A stretch of 64,000 bases of DNA from Streptococcus sp. LQJ-218 (GCF_003428885.1 NZ_QQRU01000001.1:98289-162288), one strand, 5' to 3'. Positions 22,572 to 32,701 are shown, counted from the stretch's first letter. Notes: generated by a model from the letters alone, not told the origin. Numbers and translations are program-made.

Positions 22572-24047
22572 ATGGATGCAATCTTTGACCTAATCGGAAG
22601 GGTTTTCAAACCCGTCTTAGATATGGGTGGACCTATCATCATGCTGATCATTTTGACAGTATTGGCTTTACTTTTTGGAGTGAAATTCTCCAAAGCGCTT
22701 GAAGGTGGTATCAAACTTGCCATCGCTCTTACAGGTATTGGTGCCATCATCGGTATGCTAAATGGTGCTTTCTCAGCATCACTTGCAAAATTCGTTGAAA
22801 ACACAGGTATCCAATTGAGTATTACTGACGTTGGTTGGGCTCCACTTGCAACAATCACTTGGGGATCTGCTTGGACACTTTACTTCTTGCTTATCATGTT
22901 GATTGTCAACGTAGTCATGCTTGCTATGAAGAAAACTGATACACTCGACGTGGATATCTTCGATATCTGGCACTTGTCTATCACAGGTCTTTTGATTAAA
23001 TGGTATGCTGACAACAATGGTGTGAGCCAAGGGGTTTCACTCTTTATCGCAACTGCAGCAGTTGTCCTTGTAGGTATTCTTAAAATCATCAACTCTGATT
23101 TGATGAAACCTACATTTGATGACCTTCTTAATGCACCAAGTTCATCACCAATGACTTCAACTCACATGAACTACATGATGAACCCAGTTATCATGGTTTT
23201 GGATAAAATTTTTGAAAAATTCTTCCCAGGTCTTGATAAATATGACTTTGATGCTGCTAAATTGAACAAAAAAATCGGTTTCTGGGGTTCTAAATTCTTT
23301 ATCGGTTTCATTCTTGGTATTGTAATCGGTATCATGGGAACTCCACATCCAATTGCAGGAGTCGAAGATGCAGATAAATGGCGTCTTGTTATCAAAGGAT
23401 GGTTGTCTCTTGGTTTGACTGCCGGTGTATCTTTGGAACTCTTCTCATTGATCGGTTCATGGTTCATCGCAGCCGTAGAACCACTTTCACAAGGTATTAC
23501 AAACGTTGCTACTAAACGTCTTCAAGGACGTAAATTCAACATCGGTCTTGACTGGCCATTCATCGCTGGTCGTGCTGAAATCTGGGCTTGTGCCAACGTT
23601 CTTGCACCAATTATGTTGGTTGAAGCGGTGCTTCTTTCAAAAGTCGGAAATGGTATCTTGCCACTTGCAGGTATCATCGCAATGGGTGTTACTCCAGCTC
23701 TCTTGGTTGTAACTCGTGGTAAATTGCTCCGTATGATTATCTTCGGAACACTCTTGTTGCCACTCTTCCTTCTTTCAGGTACACTTATCGCACCATTTGC
23801 GACAGAACTTGCTAAAGGTGTAGGTGCCTTCCCAGAAGGTGTGAGCCAAACTCAATTGATCACTCACTCAACTCTTGAAGGACCAATCGAAAAACTTCTT
23901 GGTTGGACAATTGGTAACACTACAACTGGTGATATCAAAGCAATCCTTGGTGCTGTAGTCTTCCTTGTATTCTATATCGGTATCTTTGCATGGTACAGAA
24001 AACAAATGATCAAACGTAACGAAGAGTACGCAGCAAAAGCAAAATAA
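22572..24047 (+). CDS. PTS sugar transporter subunit IIC (GatC family)
   Basis: 491 residues with about ten hydrophobic segments, the membrane channel of a galactitol-family PTS. Normal family length is about 450-490. GGGAGGAAC precedes the ATG. Codon use is strongly biased towards preferred codons, as in lacABCD, suggesting high expression. Followed by a BOX element and a terminator, so it probably ends the first transcript. Confidence 0.87.
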   Translation: MDAIFDLIGRVFKPVLDMGGPIIMLIILTVLALLFGVKFSKALEGGIKLAIALTGIGAIIGMLNGAFSASLAKFVENTGIQLSITDVGWAPLATITWGSAWTLYFLLIMLIVNVVMLAMKKTDTLDVDIFDIWHLSITGLLIKWYADNNGVSQGVSLFIATAAVVLVGILKIINSDLMKPTFDDLLNAPSSSPMTSTHMNYMMNPVIMVLDKIFEKFFPGLDKYDFDAAKLNKKIGFWGSKFFIGFILGIVIGIMGTPHPIAGVEDADKWRLVIKGWLSLGLTAGVSLELFSLIGSWFIAAVEPLSQGITNVATKRLQGRKFNIGLDWPFIAGRAEIWACANVLAPIMLVEAVLLSKVGNGILPLAGIIAMGVTPALLVVTRGKLLRMIIFGTLLLPLFLLSGTLIAPFATELAKGVGAFPEGVSQTQLITHSTLEGPIEKLLGWTIGNTTTGDIKAILGAVVFLVFYIGIFAWYRKQMIKRNEEYAAKAK

Positions 24048-24065
24048 TGCGCTCCTATAAAATGT

Positions 24066-24172
24066 AAGCTCAATGAAAATCAAAGAGCAAACTAGGAAGC
24101 TAGCCGCAGGCTGTACTAAAGTACGGCAAGGCGACGCTGACGAAGTTTGAATTGGATTTTCGCAGAGTGTAA
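24066..24172. repeat. BOX element, boxA-boxC type without boxB
   Basis: The stretch contains TACGGCAAGGCGACGCTGACG, essentially the boxA core used for BOX typing, joined directly to the boxC segment (CAATGAAAATCAAAGAGC through GCTAGCCGCAGG). Read on the minus strand the order is boxA then boxC, with no 45-nt boxB units. BOX elements are typical of pneumococcus and its nearest relatives. Confidence 0.88.
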
Positions 24173-24180
24173 ATTGTTGA

Positions 24181-24225
24181 AACTAGGTTGTCATACCTTC
24201 TAGGAGTGACAGCCTAGTTTTTTAT
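24181..24225 (+). terminator. Terminator after the PTS genes
   Basis: A 13-bp stem (24181-24193 with 24207-24219, one G-U pair) followed by TTTTTT. Confidence 0.85.
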
Positions 24226-24251
24226 AACCTATCAAGAAATCGGAGAAAATA

Positions 24252-25148
24252 ATGGTAATTGAATTAAAATCAGAACAATTAAGAGTTGAATTTAACAGTT
24301 TTGGTGGGGCTCTTTCTTCTATAAAAGATACTGAGGGACTTGAGTATTTGTGGCAAGGGGATCCTACTTATTGGAGTGGACAAGCTCCTGTTCTCTTTCC
24401 TATTTGTGGTTCATTGAGAGAAGATACAGCACTTTATATAGATGAGAATGGACAAGAAAGTAAAGGAAAGATTCCTCGTCATGGTTTGGTTCGCAAGAAA
24501 GAATTTGAATTAGTTGAACAGACAGATAAGACTGTAACTTTCGCAATTGAAGACGATGAGAATAGCTATCAGAACTACCCTTATCATTTCCGCCTAGAAA
24601 TCACTTATAGCCTTACTGGCAAGACAGTACGGACTCAATACAAGATTTTCAATAAAGAAACTAGCAAGGTCATGCCTTACTTTATTGGTGGCCATCCAGG
24701 ATTTAATTGTCCTCTACTGGATGATGAAGACTATGAAGATTATTATCTAGAGTTTGAGAAAGAAGAGACTTGCTCTGTTCCACGTCCTTTTCCAGAAACG
24801 GGTATGCTGGATTTTAAAGATAGAAGTCCATGGCTAGAGGGGCAAAAAGAAATCGATCTCAGTTATGATCTTTTCAGTACAGATGCAGTCACCTTAGATG
24901 AATTGCAATCTAGAACAATTGCCCTTCGTTCTCGTAAACATGATAAGGGATTGAAAGTGCACTTTGCAGAGTTTTCAAATCTCATCATCTGGTCAACTTT
25001 GAATAAAGGTCCTTTCATTGCTTTTGAACCATGGTCTGGCTTGTCAACATCCCTTGAAGAAGGAGATCATCTAGAAGATAAGAAGAATGTTCGTCTCCTA
25101 AAACCTGGTCAAGTGGATCAAATTGGTTTTGATATCGAAATTTTTTAG
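24252..25148 (+). CDS. lacX: Aldose 1-epimerase family protein LacX
   Basis: 298 residues. Galactose-mutarotase-like fold: N-terminal NSFGGALSSIKD, then APVLFPICGSL, the RHGLVRKKEFEL block with the catalytic-type His (about residue 78), and IGGHPGFNCPL (about residue 150). LacX is the accessory gene of lactose/galactose tagatose loci in lactococci and streptococci; its exact substrate is unproven. CGGAGAAA precedes the ATG. Confidence 0.85.
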   Translation: MVIELKSEQLRVEFNSFGGALSSIKDTEGLEYLWQGDPTYWSGQAPVLFPICGSLREDTALYIDENGQESKGKIPRHGLVRKKEFELVEQTDKTVTFAIEDDENSYQNYPYHFRLEITYSLTGKTVRTQYKIFNKETSKVMPYFIGGHPGFNCPLLDDEDYEDYYLEFEKEETCSVPRPFPETGMLDFKDRSPWLEGQKEIDLSYDLFSTDAVTLDELQSRTIALRSRKHDKGLKVHFAEFSNLIIWSTLNKGPFIAFEPWSGLSTSLEEGDHLEDKKNVRLLKPGQVDQIGFDIEIF

Positions 25149-25158
25149 TTGAAAAACA

Positions 25159-25256
25159 CAAAAACAAACATTAACTGTTGACTTTTTCGGTAAATTGGAG
25201 TATATTATGTTTGTAAGCAACAAATGATGTTTGCAACAAACAAACAATCACTTGTT
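25159..25256 (+). promoter_or_regulatory. Promoter of lacABCD with LacR-like operator repeats
   Basis: A near-consensus promoter: TTGACT (25178-25183), 17-nt spacer and TATATT (25201-25206). It is bracketed by repeated TGTTTG/CAAACA words: ACAAACA just before the -35, and TATGTTTGTAAG, GATGTTTGC and ACAAACAAACA just after the -10. These resemble LacR half sites. Repression by LacR is inferred. Confidence 0.6.
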
Positions 25257-25433
25257 ATATTCTCTTTCGTGGAGAAAGATTATTTCTAGGAAACTGGTTT
25301 CCTAAACTTGAATAAGGTGTCATCCATCTCATTCAGTCTAATTTGTCAACAAATTGCTAGAAAGTCTTTTGTAGGTCAAGTGCTAACTATAAAAGGTTTT
25401 ACTAGCCTAGAAAAATAAAAAGGAGTATACAAT
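25207..25433 (+). promoter_or_regulatory. Long 5' leader of lacA with two hairpins
   Basis: About 220 nt lie between the -10 and the lacA start. Two hairpins are clear: TCTTTC/GAAAGA (25263-25279) and TAGGAAAC/GTTTCCTA (25287-25304, two-base loop). No T run follows, so neither is an ordinary terminator. No reading frame of interest is present. Confidence 0.45.
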
Positions 25434-25859
25434 ATGTCTATTGTTATCGGTGCAGATGCTGCAGGTTTGAGATTGAAAGAAGTTGTGAAAGATTTCTTGG
25501 AAAAAGAAAACTTCCACGTTGTGGATGTTACAGCTGAAGGTCAAGACTTTGTTGATGTGACTCTTGCTGTTGCTGCAGAAGTAAACAAAGAAGAACAAAA
25601 CCTTGGTATTGTGATTGATGCTTATGGGGCTGGTCCATTTATGGTTGCAACTAAGATCAAAGGAATGGTTGCTGCAGAAGTATCTGACGAACGTTCAGCT
25701 TATATGACTCGTGGACACAACAACTCACGTATGATTACTATGGGTGCACAACTTGTTGGTGATGAATTGGCTAAAAATATCGCTAAAGGATTTGTTAACG
25801 GTAAATACGATGGTGGACGTCACCAAATTCGTGTCGATATGTTGAACAAAATGTGCTAA
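25434..25859 (+). CDS. lacA: Galactose-6-phosphate isomerase subunit LacA
   Basis: 141 residues, RpiB/LacA/LacB family. With LacB it forms the isomerase that turns galactose-6-phosphate into tagatose-6-phosphate. The N-terminal [14 protein letters not shown] and the central DAYGAGPFM and [12 protein letters not shown] blocks match LacA; the short length separates it from LacB. AAAGGAG precedes the ATG and lacB follows after 30 nt. Confidence 0.95.
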   Translation: MSIVIGADAAGLRLKEVVKDFLEKENFHVVDVTAEGQDFVDVTLAVAAEVNKEEQNLGIVIDAYGAGPFMVATKIKGMVAAEVSDERSAYMTRGHNNSRMITMGAQLVGDELAKNIAKGFVNGKYDGGRHQIRVDMLNKMC

Positions 25860-25889
25860 TTAGATTACAGTTAGAAAGGTAAGTTAAAA

Positions 25890-26405
25890 ATGAGAATTGC
25901 AATTGGATGTGACCACATCGTAACAGATGAAAAAATGGCGGTTTCAGAATTTTTGAAATCAAAAGGACATGAAGTCATTGACTTTGGTACTTATGACCAC
26001 GCTCGTACACACTACCCAATCTTTGGTAAAAAAGTAGGGGAAGCTGTAACTAGTGGTCAGGCTGATCTTGGAGTATGTATCTGTGGTACTGGTGTTGGTA
26101 TCAACAACGCTGCAAATAAAGTTCCTGGTGTTCGTTCTGCCTTGGTTCGTGATATGACAACAGCCCTTTATGCTAAAGAACAATTAAACGCCAACGTTAT
26201 TGGATTTGGTGGTAAGATTACTGGTGAATTGCTCATGTGTGATATCATCGAAGCTTTCATCCATGCTGAATACAAACCATCTGAAGAAAACAAAAAATTG
26301 ATTGCGAAAATTGAACACCTTGAAAGTCACAATGCTAAACAAACAGACGCAAACTTCTTCACTGAATTCCTTGAAAAATGGGATCGCGGAGAATACCACG
26401 ACTAA
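25890..26405 (+). CDS. lacB: Galactose-6-phosphate isomerase subunit LacB
   Basis: 171 residues, the standard LacB length. It carries the RpiB-type catalytic cysteine in [17 protein letters not shown] (about residues 64-80) and the N-terminal [11 protein letters not shown]. Partner of LacA in the same isomerase. lacC starts 10 nt downstream behind AGAGGTGA. Confidence 0.95.
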   Translation: MRIAIGCDHIVTDEKMAVSEFLKSKGHEVIDFGTYDHARTHYPIFGKKVGEAVTSGQADLGVCICGTGVGINNAANKVPGVRSALVRDMTTALYAKEQLNANVIGFGGKITGELLMCDIIEAFIHAEYKPSEENKKLIAKIEHLESHNAKQTDANFFTEFLEKWDRGEYHD

Positions 26406-26415
26406 GAGGTGACCT

Positions 26416-27345
26416 ATGATTTTAACAGTCACAATGAACCCATCCATTGATATTTCCTATCCTTTGGATGAGTTGAAGATTGATACTGTCAATCGTGTGG
26501 TGGATGTATCCAAAACGGCTGGTGGTAAAGGACTAAACGTCACCCGAGTACTTTCAGAATTTGGTGATTCTGTTCTTGCTACTGGTTTAGTGGGTGGCAA
26601 ACTTGGTGAGTTTCTTGTTGAACATATCGATGATCAAGTAAAGAAAGATTTCTTCTCAATTCAGGGGGAAACTCGTAACTGTATCGCTATTCTCCACGGG
26701 GACAACCAAACAGAAATTCTTGAGAAGGGGCCTGAAGTTCTTGAACAAGAAGGACGAGATTTCTTGGCTCATTTCGAGAATCTTCTTGACACTGTAGAAG
26801 TAGTAGCCATCTCAGGTAGTCTGCCAGCTGGCCTTCCAGTTGATTACTATGCGAGCTTGGTAGAACTTGCTAATCAAGCTGGCAAACCTGTTGTCTTGGA
26901 CTGCTCTGGTGCAGCACTTCAGGCGGTTCTTGAATCACCACATAAACCAACAGTCATCAAACCAAATAATGAGGAATTATCTCAACTTCTAGGAAGAGAA
27001 GTTTCTGAGGATTTGGATGAATTAAAAGAAGTCCTTCAAGAACCTTTATTTGCAGGTATTGAATGGATTATCGTTTCACTTGGTGCCAACGGTGCTTTTG
27101 CCAAACATGGTGACACTTTCTACAAGGTAGATATTCCTAAAATTCAGGTAGTCAACCCTGTCGGATCTGGAGACTCTACTGTAGCAGGAATTTCTTCAGG
27201 ACTGCTTCATAAAGAATCGGATGCAGAATTACTCATCAAGGCTAATGTCCTTGGTATGCTCAATGCTCAAGAAAAAATGACTGGTCATGTCAATATGGCC
27301 AACTATCAAGCTCTATATGATCAATTAATAGTAAAAGAGGTATAA
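26416..27345 (+). CDS. lacC: Tagatose-6-phosphate kinase
   Basis: 309 residues, PfkB sugar-kinase family. Phosphorylates tagatose-6-phosphate to tagatose-1,6-bisphosphate with ATP. The N-terminal signature [13 protein letters not shown] (about residues 34-46) and the C-terminal [13 protein letters not shown] with the catalytic Asp (about residue 254) are intact. Overlaps the lacD ribosome site (AAAGAGGTATAA). Confidence 0.95.
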   Translation: MILTVTMNPSIDISYPLDELKIDTVNRVVDVSKTAGGKGLNVTRVLSEFGDSVLATGLVGGKLGEFLVEHIDDQVKKDFFSIQGETRNCIAILHGDNQTEILEKGPEVLEQEGRDFLAHFENLLDTVEVVAISGSLPAGLPVDYYASLVELANQAGKPVVLDCSGAALQAVLESPHKPTVIKPNNEELSQLLGREVSEDLDELKEVLQEPLFAGIEWIIVSLGANGAFAKHGDTFYKVDIPKIQVVNPVGSGDSTVAGISSGLLHKESDAELLIKANVLGMLNAQEKMTGHVNMANYQALYDQLIVKEV

Positions 27346-27346
27346 A

Positions 27347-28327
27347 ATGGCTTTAACAGAACAAAAACGTGCACGCTTAGAAAAACTTTCTGATGGAAAT
27401 GGGATTATTTCAGCTCTTGCATTTGACCAACGTGGTGCTTTGAAACGCCTCATGGCTCAACACCAAACAGAAGAACCAACTGTGGCTCAAATGGAAGAAC
27501 TGAAAGTCTTGGTAGCAGATGAATTGACTAAATACGCTTCATCAATGCTTCTTGACCCTGAGTATGGACTTCCAGCGACTAAATCTCTTGATGAAAAAGC
27601 TGGTCTTCTCCTTGCTTATGAAAAAACAGGTTATGACACAACAAGTACAAAACGTTTGCCAGACTGTTTGGATGTTTGGTCTGCAAAACGTATTAAAGAA
27701 GAAGGTGCAGATGCAGTTAAATTCTTGCTTTACTATGATGTAGATAGCTCAGACGAACTCAACCAAGAAAAACAAGCTTACATCGAACGTATCGGTTCTG
27801 AATGTATGGCTGAAGATATCCCATTCTTCCTTGAAATCCTTGCTTACGATGAAAAAATTGCTGATGCTGGTTCTGTAGAATACGCTAAAGTAAAACCACA
27901 CAAAGTTATTGGTGCTATGAAAGTCTTCTCAGACCCACGCTTTAACATTGATGTCTTGAAAGTAGAAGTTCCTGTTAACATTAAATATGTTGAAGGCTTC
28001 GCTGAAGGTGAAGTAGTTTATACACGTGAAGAAGCAGCAGCCTTCTTCAAAGCTCAGGATGAAGCAACTAACTTGCCATACATCTACTTGAGTGCTGGTG
28101 TATCGGCTAAACTCTTCCAAGATACCCTTGTATTTGCCCATGAATCAGGTGCAAACTTTAACGGAGTTCTTTGTGGCCGTGCTACATGGGCAGGATCAGT
28201 TGAAGCTTACATCAAAGATGGTGAAGAAGCAGCTCGCGAATGGCTTCGCACAACTGGATTTGAAAACATTGATGAGCTCAATAAAGTTCTTCAAACAACA
28301 GCAACTTCATGGAAAGAACGCGTGTAA
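27347..28327 (+). CDS. lacD: Tagatose-1,6-bisphosphate aldolase
   Basis: 326 residues. Class I aldolase that splits tagatose-1,6-bisphosphate into glyceraldehyde-3-phosphate and dihydroxyacetone phosphate, feeding glycolysis. [14 protein letters not shown] (about residue 24) and [10 protein letters not shown] (about residue 122, with the Schiff-base-region Lys) are family blocks. Streptococcal LacD paralogues can also act in regulation; nothing here distinguishes that. Confidence 0.95.
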   Translation: MALTEQKRARLEKLSDGNGIISALAFDQRGALKRLMAQHQTEEPTVAQMEELKVLVADELTKYASSMLLDPEYGLPATKSLDEKAGLLLAYEKTGYDTTSTKRLPDCLDVWSAKRIKEEGADAVKFLLYYDVDSSDELNQEKQAYIERIGSECMAEDIPFFLEILAYDEKIADAGSVEYAKVKPHKVIGAMKVFSDPRFNIDVLKVEVPVNIKYVEGFAEGEVVYTREEAAAFFKAQDEATNLPYIYLSAGVSAKLFQDTLVFAHESGANFNGVLCGRATWAGSVEAYIKDGEEAAREWLRTTGFENIDELNKVLQTTATSWKERV

Positions 28328-28366
28328 GAAAGTCATACAAAACTGAAATTTTTAATACTTACAAAA

Positions 28367-28392
28367 ATCCCCACCAATCGGTGGGGATAGTT
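28367..28392. terminator. Bidirectional terminator between lacD and lacR
   Basis: A perfect 9-bp stem ATCCCCACC/GGTGGGGAT with loop AATC; T runs on both sides serve both converging genes. Confidence 0.88.
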
Positions 28393-29160
28393 TTATGGTT
28401 TAGAAAGAATAATTTTTGTTTGTTTTGAAAGTTGTTCAAAGGTTTCTTTGCTCAGTTTAGAGTCTGAAACGATGGTATCAATATCAGAGATATTGTAGAA
28501 GGTATAGAAATCAAATTTATTGAACTTACTATTGTCAGCTAGTAAGTATTTTTTATTGGAATTATTGAGGGCGATGCGTTGAGATTCACCTTCCTCTTCA
28601 CTAAAGGTCGCAATCGCATTGTCCTGAATGCCATTACAGCTAACGAAGGCTTTTGAAAATTGTAGATTGGCTAAGTTTTGCAAGGTTAGTGTTCCCACAA
28701 AGGCTCCGGTGATAGAGCGGTAGTTTCCACCGATCAAAATCAAATCTGTTAGTTTTCGTTCGTTTAAGATGAGAAAGACTGGTAAACTGTTTGTTACAAC
28801 ACGAATATTATCAATTGGAAGTTCACGGGCAAAAGATTCCAAGGTTGTACCAGGGCCGATAAAAATGGTTTCACCCTCTTCAATTAACTGGCCTGCAAAA
28901 CGGCTGATTTCTTGTTTTTCTGCAATTTGTAAGCTTTGTTTTTCAATATTGGAACGTTCATTGTTTAAAATAGAACCTGTGCGAATTTTTTCAGCTCCAC
29001 CGTGAACCCGAACAAGTAGATCCTTGTCTGCCAACTCTTGCAAGTAGCGTCTAGCCGTCATATCTGATACATCCAAGCGAATCATGATTTCTTTTACAGT
29101 AATAGTTCCCTTTGTATTTACTGTTTCTAGAATATGATCTAGTTTCTCCTGTTTTAACAT
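28393..29160 (-). CDS. lacR: Lactose phosphotransferase system repressor LacR (DeoR family)
   Basis: 255 residues from the ATG at 29160, chosen because GAGGTGAT lies just upstream; a GTG three codons earlier sits inside that site. The N-terminal DeoR helix-turn-helix shows TVKEIMIRLDVSDMTARRYLQEL (about residues 21-43, 23 long, cited as a position), and the C-terminal sugar-phosphate sensor has FIGPGTT. It presumably releases its operators on tagatose-6-phosphate and controls the PTS-lac genes. Confidence 0.92.
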   Translation of the reverse strand: MLKQEKLDHILETVNTKGTITVKEIMIRLDVSDMTARRYLQELADKDLLVRVHGGAEKIRTGSILNNERSNIEKQSLQIAEKQEISRFAGQLIEEGETIFIGPGTTLESFARELPIDNIRVVTNSLPVFLILNERKLTDLILIGGNYRSITGAFVGTLTLQNLANLQFSKAFVSCNGIQDNAIATFSEEEGESQRIALNNSNKKYLLADNSKFNKFDFYTFYNISDIDTIVSDSKLSKETFEQLSKQTKIILSKP

Positions 29161-29243
29161 CCTTATCACCTCTATTTCTATTACTATTTTATCATAAAGT
29201 GTTCAATCAATCAATTTAAAAAAACAAAAGAAAACAAAAACGA

Positions 29244-29279
29244 AAATATCATGGTTGTTTTAAACAAACCATGATATTT
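29244..29279 (-). terminator. Terminator of nrdF
   Basis: A 13-bp stem (29244-29256 with 29267-29279) followed on the minus strand by TTTTCGTTTTTG, 25 nt past the nrdF stop. Confidence 0.8.
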
Positions 29280-29303
29280 GTTATCAATTCTGGGATAATT
29301 GAA

Positions 29304-30266
29304 TTAATTCAAACCGTAGTTGTAGTCATCGTCTTGCATGGCTTCAACTTCACCAAGGAGGTAACCATTTCCGACTTGAGAGAAGAAGTCGTGGTTGGAA
29401 GTTCCTGTTGAAATACCGTTCATAACGATTGGGTTGACATCATCAGCTGAATCTGGGAAGAGTGGATCTTGTCCCAGATTCATGAGTGCTTTATTGGCAT
29501 TGTAACGAAGGAAGGTTTTAACTTCTTCCGTCCAACCAACACCGTCATAGAGGCTTTCTGTATAGCCTTCTTCATTCTCGTAAAGAGTATAGAGCAGGTC
29601 GTACATCCATTCTTTGAGTTTTTCTTGTTCTTCTTCAGGTAATTCATTGAAACCAAGTTGGAATTTATAACCAATGTAGGTTCCGTGAACAGATTCATCA
29701 CGAATAATCAATTTAATGATTTCCGCAACGTTGGCTAGTTTGTTGTTACCCAGATAGTAGAGGGGAGTGAAGAAACCAGAGTAGAAGAGGAAGGTTTCGA
29801 GGAAGACACTGGCAACTTTCTTTTCAAGTGGACTACCGTTTAGGTAGATTTCGTTGACAATCTCAGCCTTCTTTTGGAGGTAAGGATTGGTATTGGTCCA
29901 TTCGAAAATTTCTTCAATCTCAGCCTTGGTATTTAAGGTAGAAAAGATTGATGAATAAGATTTTGCATGGACAGATTCCATAAATTGGATGTTGTTGAAA
30001 ACAGCTTCCTCATGTGGTGTACGGATGTCTGCGCGAAGAGCTTGAACCCCGGTTTCAGATTGCATAGTGTCGAGAAGTGTTAAACCACCAAAGACTTTTC
30101 CCACCAAATCTTTTTCTACATTTGATAGCTTTCTCCAGTCATCCAAGTCATTTGACAAGGGGATACGAGTGTCGAGCCAGAATTGCTCCGTCAGCTTTTC
30201 CCAAGTTGATTTGTCGATGACATCTTCGATGGCATTCCAGTTAATGGCTTTGTAGTAAGTTTCCAT
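29304..30266 (-). CDS. nrdF: Class Ib ribonucleotide reductase beta subunit NrdF
   Basis: 320 residues. Carries the dimetal-tyrosyl radical cofactor that starts catalysis in NrdE. Ligand-bearing helices are visible (QSETGVQALRADI, FMESVHAKSYSSIF, EIIKLIIRDESVHGTYIGY), with the radical Tyr near residue 104. The nrdI activase is not in this window. It is separated from nrdE by about 195 nt holding a strong hairpin, so it may have its own promoter. Confidence 0.95.
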   Translation of the reverse strand: METYYKAINWNAIEDVIDKSTWEKLTEQFWLDTRIPLSNDLDDWRKLSNVEKDLVGKVFGGLTLLDTMQSETGVQALRADIRTPHEEAVFNNIQFMESVHAKSYSSIFSTLNTKAEIEEIFEWTNTNPYLQKKAEIVNEIYLNGSPLEKKVASVFLETFLFYSGFFTPLYYLGNNKLANVAEIIKLIIRDESVHGTYIGYKFQLGFNELPEEEQEKLKEWMYDLLYTLYENEEGYTESLYDGVGWTEEVKTFLRYNANKALMNLGQDPLFPDSADDVNPIVMNGISTGTSNHDFFSQVGNGYLLGEVEAMQDDDYNYGLN

Positions 30267-30341
30267 TTGAAATCTCTTTCTGTGTTTAGTATTGCGAACT
30301 CACAATTATTTCTATTTTATCATAATTCTAGAGGAGTATCG

Positions 30342-30371
30342 CACAAAAAGTCGGAAGCCCGACTTTTTGTG
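30342..30371. terminator. Strong hairpin between nrdE and nrdF
   Basis: A perfect 13-bp stem CACAAAAAGTCGG/CCGACTTTTTGTG with loop AAGC. On the minus strand, the direction of the nrd genes, no T run follows outside the stem, so it may be a partial terminator or an RNA-processing or stability element rather than a full stop. Confidence 0.55.
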
Positions 30372-30461
30372 TTTTTCCATAGTATAGATGCTTATTCGAG
30401 TTTAGTTTAGCAGGGTGAATGAATACTAATCTGAGAAAAATGTAGTTTTCTCAAGCAAAGA

Positions 30462-32621
30462 TTAAATCACACAGCTTTCACATTGGTTAGCACCGACTTC
30501 TCCACCATCATCTGTAAAAGTACGGACATAGTAGATAGACTTGATACCTTTGTTGAAGGCATAGTTACGAAGGATAGATAAGTCACGTGTCGTTTGTTTG
30601 TTTTCTTTCTTCCATTCGTAAAGACCTGTTGGAATATCACTTCGCATGAAGAGTGTGAGTGAAAGTCCTTGGTCTACGTGCTCTGTTGCAGCAGCGTAAA
30701 CATCAATCACCTTACGCATATCCATGTCGTAAGCAGAAGTGTAGTAAGGAATGGTTTCTGTTGACAAGCCAGCAGCAGGGTAGTAGATTTTACCGATTTT
30801 CTTTTCTTGACGTTCTTCGATACGTTGCGTAATCGGGTGGATAGAAGCAGAAACGTCGTTGATGTAGCTGATCGAACCATTTGGCGCTACAGCAAGGCGG
30901 TTTTGATGATAAAGACCATCTGCTTGAACCTTTTCGCGAAGTTCAGCCCAGTCAGCAGCACTTGGGATAAAGACGTCTTTGAAGAGTTCTTTAACACGGT
31001 CTGATTTTGGAAGGAATTTGCCAGTAATATACTTGTCAAAGTAGCTTCCGTTAGCATAGTCTGATTTTTCAAAGTTATGGAAGGTAATACCACGTTCACG
31101 TGCGATATTGTTTGACTCAACCAAGGTCCAGTAGTTCATGAGCATGAAGTAGATGCTTGTAAATTCAACGGATTCAGGTGATCCATATTCAATCAATTGT
31201 TGGGCAAGGTAGCTGTGAAGTCCCATTGCACCAAGACCAAAGGTGTGGGCTTGGCTATTTCCATGATCAATCGTAGGCACAGCTACGATGTGTGAACTAT
31301 CTGTAACGAAAGTAAGGGCACGAACCATAGCACGGATAGAACGACCAAAGTCAGGTGAAGTCATCATGTTGACTACGTTTGTTGAGCCAAGATTACATGA
31401 AACGTCCGTTCCCATTTGAAGGAATTCTTGCGCATCGTTGATCAAGCTTGGTTCTTGAACTTGAAGAATCTCAGAACACAAGTTACTCATGATAATCTTT
31501 CCATCAACAGGATTTGCACGATTAGCCGTATCAATGTTGACGACATAAGGGTAGCCAGATTCTTGTTGCAATTTAGAGATTTCAGTTTCCAAATCACGCG
31601 CCTTGATTTTTGTCTTACGGATATTTGGATTTGCGACTAGTTCATCGTATTTTTCAGTGATGTCAATGTAGTTGAATGGCACACCATACTCTTTTTCGAC
31701 AGAATAAGGACTGAAGAGGTACATTTCTTCATTTTTACGTGCTAATTCGTAGAACTTATCGGGCACCACAACACCAAGTGAAAGAGTCTTGACACGAACT
31801 TTTTCATCGGCATTTTCTTTCTTAGTAGAAAGGAAGGCGATAATGTCTGGGTGGAAGACATTGAGGTAAACAACCCCAGCACCTTGACGTTGACCCAATT
31901 GGTTAGAGTAAGAGAAGCTATCTTCAAAAAGCTTCATGACTGGTACGACCCCAGAAGCGGCTCCTTCGTACCCTTTAATAGGAGCTCCAGCTTCACGAAG
32001 GTTGCTGAGGGAAATTCCCACACCACCACCGATACGTGACAGTTGAAGGGCAGAGTTGATAGAACGGCCTATAGAGTTCATATCATCCGTAACTTGAATC
32101 AAGAAACAGGATACCAATTCTCCACGACGAGCACGTCCAGCATTCAAGAAGGAAGGAGTAGCAGGTTGGTAGCGTTGGTGGATGATTTCATTGGCAATAT
32201 CGATTGCAACAGCTTCATCACCATCAGCGAAATAAAGGGCGTTAAAGAAGACACGGTCCTTCATACTTTCAAGATAGTATTCACCGTCATTAGTTTTCAA
32301 GGCGTACTGATTGTAAAATTTATAAGCTGCCATGAAAGATTTGAATTGGAAGTTTTGATCTTTAATAAATTGCGACAATTCTTCCAAAAATTCTGGACGG
32401 TATTTCTTGATAAAGGCTGTTTCGATGTAGTTGTGTTCAATGAGGTAGTTGATTTTATCAGTAATTGAATCAAAAACCATAGTATTTGGAACTACATTTT
32501 CTTTAAAGAAGGCATCCAAGGCTTCCTTATCTTTATGAAGCATGATTTGTCCATTGACAGGACGGTTGATTTCGTTATTAAGACGGAAGTAAGTCACGTC
32601 CTCAAGATGTTTTAATCCCAT
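30462..32621 (-). CDS. nrdE: Class Ib ribonucleotide reductase alpha subunit NrdE
   Basis: 719 residues. Reduces ribonucleoside diphosphates to deoxyribonucleotides. It has the catalytic-site Cys regions (LVSCFLIQV, NLCSEILQV), the conserved NLGSTNVVNM and PNGSISYINDV blocks, and the C-terminal redox pair in QCESCVI that is re-reduced by NrdH. It lacks the N-terminal ATP-cone of class Ia enzymes, as expected for Ib. nrdH lies 80 nt upstream on the same strand. Confidence 0.95.
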   Translation of the reverse strand: MGLKHLEDVTYFRLNNEINRPVNGQIMLHKDKEALDAFFKENVVPNTMVFDSITDKINYLIEHNYIETAFIKKYRPEFLEELSQFIKDQNFQFKSFMAAYKFYNQYALKTNDGEYYLESMKDRVFFNALYFADGDEAVAIDIANEIIHQRYQPATPSFLNAGRARRGELVSCFLIQVTDDMNSIGRSINSALQLSRIGGGVGISLSNLREAGAPIKGYEGAASGVVPVMKLFEDSFSYSNQLGQRQGAGVVYLNVFHPDIIAFLSTKKENADEKVRVKTLSLGVVVPDKFYELARKNEEMYLFSPYSVEKEYGVPFNYIDITEKYDELVANPNIRKTKIKARDLETEISKLQQESGYPYVVNIDTANRANPVDGKIIMSNLCSEILQVQEPSLINDAQEFLQMGTDVSCNLGSTNVVNMMTSPDFGRSIRAMVRALTFVTDSSHIVAVPTIDHGNSQAHTFGLGAMGLHSYLAQQLIEYGSPESVEFTSIYFMLMNYWTLVESNNIARERGITFHNFEKSDYANGSYFDKYITGKFLPKSDRVKELFKDVFIPSAADWAELREKVQADGLYHQNRLAVAPNGSISYINDVSASIHPITQRIEERQEKKIGKIYYPAAGLSTETIPYYTSAYDMDMRKVIDVYAAATEHVDQGLSLTLFMRSDIPTGLYEWKKENKQTTRDLSILRNYAFNKGIKSIYYVRTFTDDGGEVGANQCESCVI

Positions 32622-32701
32622 AAAATTTTCCTTATCTAATTACAAAAGAAAGGCCTCTAAGTTAGCCCTAGAAGCAGTTTCTTCTGGATGATGTACTAAG
32701 A

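Noticed and set aside
28393-29160. LacR as glucitol or fructose operon repressor
   Set aside because: DeoR-type repressors look alike, but its position facing lacABCD, with LacR-like sites at both promoters, makes LacR the simplest call.
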